From contig NC_135010.1 in the NCBI RefSeq assembly GCF_051020985.1, positions 1,672,001 to 1,736,000 of the forward strand: 64,000 bases of DNA, read 5' to 3'. Positions 56,243 through 64,000 of the stretch are shown piece after piece (position 1 is the first letter of the stretch; every line of letters begins with the position of its first letter). A model generated the notes under the pieces. It was not told where the DNA came from. It saw nothing but the letters and a program-made list of their open reading frames with translations, and ran no database searches. The position numbers and the translations under genes are program-made. This DNA is from Nomia melanderi. Taxonomy: Eukaryota; Arthropoda; Insecta; Hymenoptera; Halictidae.

Positions 56243-56460
56243 CCCTTTCGCTCCGGATGGTAAACACACATAGGTACCACGAACATTTTAAATCGCCAGA
56301 AAGTTACAAAACGCCTAAATAAGGGAAAATTGTACCACGCGAGGATATTTGCTTATGGCCAATAGCTTGTGCCAATTAAAAAAATGTTGTATCACTCTTT
56401 TACAAAATTTATATTCACAAAATTCATATTAAAAAAGAAACATATTCAGGGACGAAAGAG
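56243..56460. mobile_element. TTAA MITE, family H copy 1 (intact reference copy)
   Basis: It has exact TTAA on both sides (56239-56242, 56461-56464). The ends are CCCTTTCGCTCCGGATGG and, inverted, CTCTTTCGTCCCTGAATATG. It is 218 bp and non-coding. Other copies are at 29846 (intact, reverse) and 20485 (interrupted twice). Confidence 0.9.
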
Positions 56461-56724
56461 TTAAAATAGTCACTCTTTCATTTCGTGCAACTATATCAGA
56501 CGAATTGCGTGTTGCATAGTAGTTGCTTGTGCAGAATTATACATCCAAATCAGTTTTAATTTTCTATGATGACTTTAAATAAGGGTATATTAACGAAATT
56601 TCCACATATTGAGAGTTCGATTGAGAATTAAAGAATTTAAGACACCCGAAAGTTCTATGTGGAAGTAAAGTTCATCAAAGTTTTCATTGAAAAGGAAAAG
56701 ATAGTTTTTATCTTTATGGCTAAC

Positions 56725-56900
56725 ACTAAAAATCAGATTAAGTTAACGTCGATATTGCGTAACTTCACGGGGATCGCGTAAATCTGCTTGATAACGGCAA
56801 CGAACAATATTCTCAGTCTTCTCAACGTCAACTGATGCTGTTTTATCACGGTTACGCGTCATTTTATCTTACGCGATTAAGCTGACGTCAATGTAAAGTA
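56725..56900. repeat. Palindromic element Z, rich in GCGTAA words
   Basis: The left arm (TTAACGTCGATATTGCGTAA, then GATCGCGTAAATC) pairs loosely with the inverse of the right arm (ACATTGACGTCAGCTTAATC, then GCGTAAGATAAAATGACGCG). Its motif style resembles family I. It is probably a Tc1/mariner or pogo-type MITE; boundaries are approximate. Confidence 0.5.
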
Positions 56901-56904
56901 TAAA

Positions 56905-57598
56905 GACTGTTGCTCCTTTTTGTTGGTACAATTATATCATTTACTACTAATGAATGTGATGTATGTCATTCATAATTCACTACGCGTTAACTAAGCAGCA
57001 ATTGAGTAATAAATATATTTTTACAATTCCTAAAAAAAGCAAAATTAAAAATGAAGTTAGCAGCAAGCGTACCGAGACAATAAAAATATTTGGTTTATAA
57101 TTGTTAATAAAACGTACATTTATGTTTAACAAATAATTCTCTAAAATTTTATATGATCATTGGTCCAATGTACACAAATAAATTAAATAATTTATTAGTT
57201 TTTATTTATCCAGAAAGCTATTTTTATATCTCTAATGTAAATAATTAATGTTCTACATTTATATATGATTTTTCATAAAATATATATATTGTGAACAGAG
57301 TATATGAACTTATCATCATTCCTGATTCTTGAAAATTTCACAATCACCTTCACTAACATTTATTTTAAATAAGTTTAACAATTTTTTAATGTGTATATAT
57401 ATACATCATTTATTTAAAACAAATGTTAAAAATTTGTACTGAAATTTTTTATTTGATTGAAAATTCGTAAGACTATTCACAATATATTCTTTTATAAGAA
57501 CATCTACTTATTATCCTATCAAAATTTAATCTGAATTTGTTTGTCATTATTTTTATGATAAAATACTTTTAATCATATATATGATGGCGTAATCACAT
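56905..57598. other. Unassigned AT-rich stretch
   Basis: I see nothing in it. Confidence 0.4.
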
Positions 57599-57599
57599 T

Positions 57600-57905
57600 G
57601 AATATAATAAAACTTGCACTGGGATTGCGATCACTCAAGATGTTCAAACTGTAAAATCCGTGGTTTGACTAATTTTCTCATTGATGAATTTCGTGGCTCC
57701 GGTATACCCGAAAGTTTACGTGGGTGGCATGAAGGTAACATTCACACTCGAATCCACGACAGAATTACTAAACGATCGCGTGAGTTATTACCCCGCTGCG
57801 CTGCAACTTAAACAACGACAGCAAGTGTCAATGCTAAGAATTGATTCGTCGAGATCTACTTTAAATCGTTACGTGGGAACTTCGATAAATTTTGTTTACA
57901 AGTAT
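57600..57905 (+). other. GC-elevated coding-like patch
   Basis: Two overlapping plus frames are open. One (57614-57811, 65 codons) has a CDHSRCSNC cysteine cluster. The other (57681-58028) begins LMNFVAPVYPKVYVGGMK and uses G/C-ending codons for its first 60 codons before turning AT-biased. A possible donor AAG|GTAACA follows 57734. No family is recognised and only one frame can be real. It may be an isolated exon, a relic or a GC-rich regulatory patch. Confidence 0.3.
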
Positions 57906-57909
57906 CAAT

Positions 57910-58820
57910 TAATGCATGGAAAATCATTGAATTTTTTTGTTTTACTTTTTTTCCATTGGTTAAAGTTATTAGAAATTGTAATAATTCATTGCAAAGTTGG
58001 CGTAGGAGATGATACAATATATTCATGATAAATCTACAGTAAATTTATATTTGCCTGTTGGTTATTCATGTTTTACGTGAAAATAATTTTTTCTACATTC
58101 TAATTACTATATTTTATTATTGAATACGAGAAAAACACGATTTAAGGAATTGCTCACTTAATATTGTTGGTGTCGATAACATCGATCAAGAAAAATTCAG
58201 AATGCTTAAGCTAAGTGTACAAACACGAAAACTGAATTTTTGTAAATAATAATGTTCCAAATAAACTTTTTTTCTAAGAGTAGTATAGTGATTCAGTTTT
58301 GAATGTATAAAGTAGACAGTCTTTAAATGCATTTCTAAATTTTAACATATACGACTCACTAGCGACTTTGAAATGTTAAATTTTATAATTATTCACACTA
58401 TGCAGATGAAGAAAATCAATTTCCATATCCAAAATATGTATAACATTATAAAACTTTGAAAAACAATAATTTTTTTGCTGATTATTATCATAGTTTCCAA
58501 CGCTTATATAAATAGCTTAACGATAATGATAAATTGAAATCGTAAATAGATTTAGAAGCTTAGTCCAAATCAATTCTAATTCAACGTAATAGTGTATACA
58601 ATATCTCATCACGATGAGATCTAACTCAGGTTACCATTTCCAAGAAAACCATAATAATTATAGAATGTGTTCAGCTGTAAAAGATACAATCATTGCCTTT
58701 ATTTTAATTTCTCAAAAAATCCATAATTACTCATAATTAATCTTTATTGTGAACTAGAAGAAACTCAGGACAAAGTAATATTAAACGTATTAATATATTT
58801 TACCAATGTCGCAATTTTCT
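57910..58820. other. Unassigned AT-rich stretch
   Basis: I see nothing in it. Confidence 0.4.
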
Positions 58821-58824
58821 TTAA

Positions 58825-59042
58825 CACTAAAACTACAATACGCATCAAAATGACCAATTTCTGATTTTTCTTTTTACAATTAATAAAAAAATAACAGATG
58901 TTTTTCTGAGAAATTATTAAGAAAATTCATGTAACAATACGCAAACCGAATTATACATCAATTGAAGTCTCAATATGTGTACTTTTGTAGTTTCTATAAA
59001 GAAATATCAAAAAGTCAATTCCACAGCTCGGTAGCTTTAGTG
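58825..59042. mobile_element. TTAA MITE, family A copy 4
   Basis: TTAA (58821-58824) precedes CACTAAAACTACAATACGC. The right end GGTAGCTTTAGTG is followed by TCAA, a decayed TTAA. The interior is as in the other A copies. It is 218 bp and non-coding. Confidence 0.85.
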
Positions 59043-59199
59043 TCAATCGAATTCAGTATTTGCCTCGAAGAAAATTGAAAAAAATAATACTTTATACCGT
59101 GAATTATTGTATTTCCAGATAGTAAGTGAATAATATGTAAAATGTTGATAAGAGACGTTATTCCATTTATATGGTATACTTTTCAAATGGTATCCATGC

Positions 59200-59600
59200 C
59201 AACATAAGCCGTTCTTAAGCCGCCTCTTATTTTGTAAGACGTATTGAAGTAATGATATAACCCCGACTTCCTTGACGAAGTGATCATCGCAAACTTCGAA
59301 GAAAACACGCCCTTATCGTTATCTCAGCTCGTATTACAAACTTCATAAGAGATAAAGAAAAGGAGAGCATACACGTTACGATTTATCGTAAGACAAGTCG
59401 TACAACTTTGTTTGATACGAACGTCTGAACGAGAATGGCAACCCATGTTGAGCTGTCTTACGACTCGTCGCACGACCTGATCCTGTCTAACCGCAGAACG
59501 GTCTGACATAAAATTCTGTCGTATTACAAGACGTACGATGGATTTGAAAGTGTACGATTCTACAGTCATCATTCAAAATGGTTTCCCATTCCCCTACATA
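59200..59600. other. Patch with repeated short inverted words
   Basis: It is less AT-rich. CTTACGA/TCGTAAG and GTCGTAC/GTCGCAC words recur in both orientations between 59380 and 59540, suggesting a decayed foldback element. The minus frame 59324-59572 (82 codons) has no recognisable domain. Confidence 0.35.
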
Positions 59601-59925
59601 GAAAACAGAATTATATAGAATAAAAATAGAAGGTGCTGTTTATATACTTCGTAGCATAACTGTAGCACCAGTACAGTTTTTAATAGTTTTAGTATTTCGA
59701 GTAATAGCTTTTAAGTGTTAATAATATCACCAATAAAGTATGTTAAAAATATGTATTAAATGAAACAAGTAAACTTAAAATCTATACTATATATAATTTA
59801 TATAATTTATAAAAGTAAGTAAGTATATTAATAAATGTGATTATTCACAGATGCATATCTATAGTACCAATGGAATAATAGCATTAAATAACGATAAGTC
59901 TTTTATACTATAACTACTTAAATAT
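59601..59925. other. Unassigned AT-rich stretch
   Basis: It lies downstream of the Tc1 transposase relic and should contain its terminal repeat, but I cannot identify one. Confidence 0.4.
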
Positions 59926-59928
59926 ATT

Positions 59929-60320
59929 TTAATAATGTGTAGGATCACCTTTTTCATAAACGAACTGAAAAATTCGATTTGGCATACTTTGAACCATGTT
60001 TTCTAATATTTCGTTCGTGATATTATTCCAGGACTCAATAATTACTTCTTTTAATTGTGACGTTAAAACTTGACAATTAATTGCATTAATACGTCGGACC
60101 ATAATTTCCCATATGTTTTCTATGGGGTTTTGGTCCGGTGAGCATGCCGGTCGTTTTATTAAATTAATGTTCACCATTTTAAACCACGCTTTAGTTCCGC
60201 AGATATTATAGATGAAGGCATTATCCTGTTGAAATGTCCATTCTATATCATTGTTTTCATGTAGAAATGGTGATAAATTATTTTCCAGTATTTCAGTATA
60301 TTCTCGACTGTATATTCTAT
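59929..60320 (-). pseudogene. C-terminal half of a Tc1-like transposase
   Basis: On the minus strand the sequence reads RIYSREYTEILENNLSPFLH, then TFQQDNAFIYNICG, then KRPACSPDQNPIENIW, then a stop at 59929-59931. This is the DDE core end of Tc1 transposases: QQDNA carries the second Asp, SPD-NPIENIW carries the final Glu, and 34 residues lie between them (DD34E, typical of Tc1). The His normally found three residues after the Asp is replaced. Upstream, near 60340, the frame is lost, and no N-terminal half is recognisable, so it is a truncated relic. It is different in sequence from the relic at 18600-19497. Confidence 0.85.
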
Positions 60321-60324
60321 ACGA

Positions 60325-62323
60325 AGGGAAAACTAACTGAACTTTTGCGATTATATTACAATATATACGTAACCAAGTTCAATGTGCTTCATCTGAATAT
60401 GATTATTTAGAATGCTTTTTCATTTAGTACAGTTGATTTTGACGAACTATTTTATTAATGTATAATAATTGTAAAAATTCTGACGGTTCTATATTATGCC
60501 CCAATGTAGATGCAGCAACTTAACGTCATCCAATCAACAACAAAACAATTTCTCAAATCCCTATTTTCTAGAAACTAAAGTAGGGATGAATAAAAAATGT
60601 TTCTCTTTTTTGTGAAACATTTTCGTATTATTGTTTGTTTTGTCAAAATGTTCTTGATATCTAAAAAATACCTGTACGTTGTGTAAAGATCTCAACTTTC
60701 GAAAAATCAAGGTACATTTGCAAATTCTGAGGAAATCACCATTCTTTAGAAAAATACAATTTGAAACTAATATATCCTTAGATAAGTGTATATAAGAAAA
60801 ACTAATCCCCAAATGACTATAAAATTTGTTACTGTATGCACATACATTATTTACACAATATATGATAAAAACTAATTTTATTATCTTGAAATAAATCAGT
60901 CTTATACACAATGTTTCATAATTGGCAATATAATTGTAATTATCAGAATGATGCAATCTCAGAAGAAAATACACAGGCATTTTTTTTCAATCTAGATTTT
61001 CTCAAGAAAGAAATATTAAACGAAAGAATTTGAATTTTTTATATTAAATAATATCCTGCCGATTATATGAATATTCGCACATTTCTTTCCTTGAAAAGCA
61101 CAACTCAAATGTAACAATTTTATTCTGTTCTCGGCTTACTTTTTTTATATAGAATCCAAGTCCTTTCAATTGACATACAAACTGCACAACATTCTGCATA
61201 ATTCTGACTTTAGTATAATTCACATCGAACCATTATCATGGAAACACGTGTGCTTTGTTTTCTTGAAAATAAATATGTATTGAGTTTGATAAAAGGAGAA
61301 TAGTGGATTACTTACGATTAGATGTAATCTTAGTTTCCACTTACAAATCTTGTTAGAGATCATCGCTGATTTTATTTTAACAATATAATATTCTACCTTT
61401 AGATATTTAATTAACTTTTCAGCTATTTCACAGGACTGAGAAATATCTCTGTCATTGTGGTAAATTCTATAGTCGACACACCATAAAATTTTCCGTTCAC
61501 ATTTCTAAAAAATCCATAATTTATTCACGATATTTCAACCAGCATTTATCGTAGGACACCTCGCATACATGCATTATGCATATATTCTCAGGTATACGCA
61601 AATTTCCGTTTTCTTCTGCACTGACAATCAACCTCTGGCATACATAATGCAGTCGTTGTTTCATTCGTACTAAAAAAACGTGTTGCCGTGCGTGTGAAAG
61701 TACCACTCCTTGCATTTACTTATTTTACAAATACATTAAAAATGTAATTTCTGTTAGCTATAAATTTGTAAGTATATTCTCGGATTAATATCGGAACTTA
61801 TCAGGGTAGTAAGAAGAAGAAAGTTACAAAACTCTTGCTATTTAATCCATACTACACATATTTACTGAACATCTAAAATATAAAATATCATAGATCATGA
61901 TTCGCGATAATTTTGTAAATCAATTTCATGTTGATTTATATTTTAATAGTAAAATAATTCCATACAAGCGTAATAAATGGCCTGATAAATTGTATAGGCG
62001 TGAGTTCATTAATAAGAATATAAGTTTAAAGATTAAAAATGTTTTAAAATTATACGTTTAAATTGGCAAATGTATACACAAAAGACTTCATTAACGAATT
62101 AGAAACAGTTTTTACAAGTAATAAGATTCGAAACATTAAGATTAGTAATATGGAAATCTAATACTATTTGAAACATTTGTTCACATTACTTCTACAATAC
62201 TCATTTTGATCTCTCTGTGAACACTTTCTAATCAGTTCCATTACTTTTTACAGAAAATGTATATTGTTTTTTGCTGTAGAGCATAAAAAATGTTACTTGA
62301 AATTACTTTAATGGTATATTCTT
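60325..62323. other. Unassigned AT-rich stretch
   Basis: No gene is supported. The 139-codon minus frame at 60561-60980 is hydrophobic and AT-driven, without a recognisable domain. Confidence 0.35.
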
Positions 62324-62327
62324 TTAA

Positions 62328-62470
62328 CACTAAAACTATCAAACGGACCGAAATGACCCATTCCTAATTTCTTCTTTTCGAAATTATTAAAAAGGTAACA
62401 GATATTTCTCTGATAAAGAATTTGATTTAGCTATACCCAAACTGAATTGTAATTCAATAATTCTGAAATG
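62328..62470. mobile_element. TTAA MITE, family A copy 5 (truncated)
   Basis: TTAA (62324-62327) is followed by CACTAAAACTATCAAACGG. The A interior continues (GACCCATTCCTAATTTCTTC; AAAAAGGTAACAGATATTTC) to about 62470, where the match stops before the far terminus. Confidence 0.75.
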
Positions 62471-62499
62471 AACAACATAAATGAATAACACAAATGAAC

Positions 62500-62995
62500 A
62501 ATACGTTGAAATACATACGCACGTGCTGTAAACAGAGGAAAACGTTTCTCAGATCAACTATTTTCTTCCGTCAACACAAATTATTACACTCAACACGTTA
62601 TCCTTTGAATTGCAAATACAGAAAGAAATTCATGTTATTGATCGCCGCACGATTAAACGCCGTAAACAGATTGAATGGAATGCCACCAAAGGAGGGTATC
62701 ATACATGTTACAGCGATAAAGTTGTTCTGGGAATGATTTAGATGTTAGTTGGAGAATGAAACTGAAAGGCGACGCGACAGTCTGGAAAGAACCGTTCATA
62801 TTGTGCAAACAGCGAATCGACGATCGTTTACGATGGAGAAATAATCGTCCAGATACACAATGCACGTTGCATGTAACCTTGCACTTGTAACAATGGTGTA
62901 CATACACTGAGAACCTCACTCTTCCTCACTGTCGGTGCGTTTCATGGCGCTATGACGGGGTCTATTTCTACTCTACAATTTCTCATTTCGATTTT
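62500..62995. other. GC-elevated, apparently single-copy segment
   Basis: It contains short frames on both strands (62494-62736 plus, 62653-62919 minus), none recognisable. It is possible regulatory DNA or a lost exon. Confidence 0.25.
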
Positions 62996-63152
62996 GCCTG
63001 CAAACAGAAAGAAAATCTTCTCGTGGAAACTTGTATAACTGGAGTGTTATTTAAAATTAGACGTTTTAATATTTGTACTATCTTTTCTTCGTGAATTGTT
63101 TTTATCGTACAGTTAAAGCTAAAATATATATGATAATTCGTTTACACACATA

Positions 63153-63674
63153 TAGCGAATCATAAGAATATTCGTACCTCCTGAACTGCCGAGTTTAAAG
63201 GATTGATATGTGTTTACAATGCAAGTTTCAAAGTTCTTATCAACAGGAATATATATTTTTATTACGAAACTTTCAAACTTATATATACTTTATTGCAAAA
63301 CAACATGTCAATATAAGAAAAATGTAATTTCACATAAACAGGAACAAAGTTTGTCTCACAAGCTTGACAACTTAGATCGTCTTAAAAGTATTGCGAAATG
63401 CAAAGGAGCTCCAAGCACACATTAGTTATTAATACAGTAATTATATTTTTAGTATAACTTGTATAGATACGAATATTCTTGTAAGACCAATTTTGTTCTG
63501 GTTTACGTAAAATTACATTTTTATTATATTGACATGCTGTTTCGTAATAAAGTTTATATAAACCCGAAGGCTTCATAATTCCAACATATATTCCTGTTGA
63601 CAAAAACTCTAAAACTAATATCAATCGTTCAATGTCGGCAGTTCAAAAGGTACAAGTACTCTTGTGAGTCACTG
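63153..63674. mobile_element. Palindromic TA-flanked element W (full copy)
   Basis: Two arms of about 215 bp fold back. The inverted right end begins CAGTGACTCACAAGAGTACT; the left begins TAGCGAATCATAAGAATATT. Both continue through CTGAACTGCCGA, AACAGGAATATAT and AATGTAATTT-AC. TA lies on both sides (63151-63152, 63675-63676). CAGTG-CTCA ends with a TA target suggest the Tc1/mariner superfamily. There is no transposase frame. Single arms are at 22322 and 29229. Confidence 0.8.
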
Positions 63675-63679
63675 TATAT

Positions 63680-64000
63680 TAACGTGTACATATACAAAAT
63701 GTGGTTATTGCTAACTAAAATTTCCATTTATGAAAAGTAAATTGAATGTAAATATATCAACGATTAGTCAGTCAAAAAACGTATATATTTAATTGTAGAC
63801 AATTGTTTATAGGATGAAAATAATCAGCTTCGTTTTATGAAACATCTTCATAGTTGAAATAAGTGATGCTATTAAAGACTCAAAACTATAATATTATAAC
63901 AATATTAATATATATTTAATATATTAATAATATATATTTTCTTGTATTGTATATTTTAAGTTGCGTGAACCCAATTGGGTCATTGGCAACTACTTTATGA
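63680..64000. other. Unassigned AT-rich stretch to window end
   Basis: I see only a TAATATATATTTAATATATTAATA low-complexity run near 63900. Confidence 0.4.

Noticed and set aside
60561..60980. 139-codon minus-strand frame
   Set aside because: Its residue use (Phe, Tyr, Ile, Asn, Lys) is what AT-rich random sequence gives; no domain.
1..64000. CRISPR array, operon or prokaryotic mobile island
   Set aside because: The regular repeats seen are a minisatellite and microsatellites. There are no spaced direct repeats, no dense gene arrays and no ribosome-binding-site pattern; introns and transposons are of animal type.

Overview
The window is eukaryotic, AT-rich DNA with no visible operons and no complete conserved protein-coding gene. 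The base composition (roughly two-thirds A+T, CpG not obviously depleted) and the transposon content (Tc1/mariner, pogo/Tigger, hAT, a Jockey-like LINE tail, and many small elements flanked by TTAA) fit an insect nuclear genome. A hymenopteran would be a reasonable guess, but this is inference. The window reads as intergenic or long-intron sequence. Nearly all open frames in it are short and AT-biased, and look accidental.

The clearest content is a dense population of short non-autonomous DNA transposons (MITEs). Sixteen have TTAA at both ends, the target-site signature of the piggyBac superfamily, and about twenty more copies are partial or have a decayed TTAA. I named the families locally A to H, K, S, T and Y. 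Families A, D and E start CACTA; F, H, S and T start CCCTTT-like; B and C start CAC(G/A)-TTGAC-like; G starts CC(T/A)GTTA. They nest in each other and abut at single shared TTAA sites: A2|D7, D1|C1, S1|B3; D3 holds E1; A3 holds B2; H2 holds G3 and element U; a Tigger-like element holds G1, which holds B1. No piggyBac transposase is recognisable, so they would have been mobilised in trans.

Layout. 0-3.6 kb: A1 and plain AT-rich DNA. 3.6-5.2 kb: a promoter-like or LTR-like sequence split by a hAT-type element with an 8-bp target duplication. 7.5-10.1 kb: G2, Y, A2, D7. 11.1-11.8 kb: a CA microsatellite and a decayed Mutator-like transposase fragment. 15-16.7 kb: a palindrome, D2 and a Tc1-type MITE. 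18.3-19.5 kb: G7 and a broken Tc1 transposase. 20.5-23.5 kb: the H2/G3/U nest, W3, S1, B3. 24.4-26.6 kb: F1, K1. 28.4-31.3 kb: the densest cluster (D1, C1, W2, I1, H3, Tigger with G1 and B1). 33.4-36.2 kb: F2 and a 41-bp minisatellite. 37.3-38.6 kb: a MITE interrupted by a LINE 3' end. 42.4-46.3 kb: D3/E1, J1, G5, an ATT microsatellite, L2 and repeat M. 48.2-51.5 kb: P1, a CpG-rich patch, T1, A3/B2, a candidate small gene, and an inverted copy of M+L. 53.7-55.6 kb: an inverted repeat, a tandem duplication and coding-like pieces that I do not recognise. 56.2-60.3 kb: H1, palindrome Z, a coding-like patch, A4 and a second broken Tc1 transposase. 62.3-63.7 kb: A5, a GC-elevated patch and a palindromic TA-flanked element.

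The only candidates for host genes are a 79-codon frame at 50574-50813, with a CpG-rich patch about 1.5 kb upstream, and three unrecognised coding-like patches near 53.7-55.6 kb and 57.6-57.9 kb. All are low confidence. GC-elevated single-copy-looking stretches are listed as possible regulatory DNA, without claiming function.
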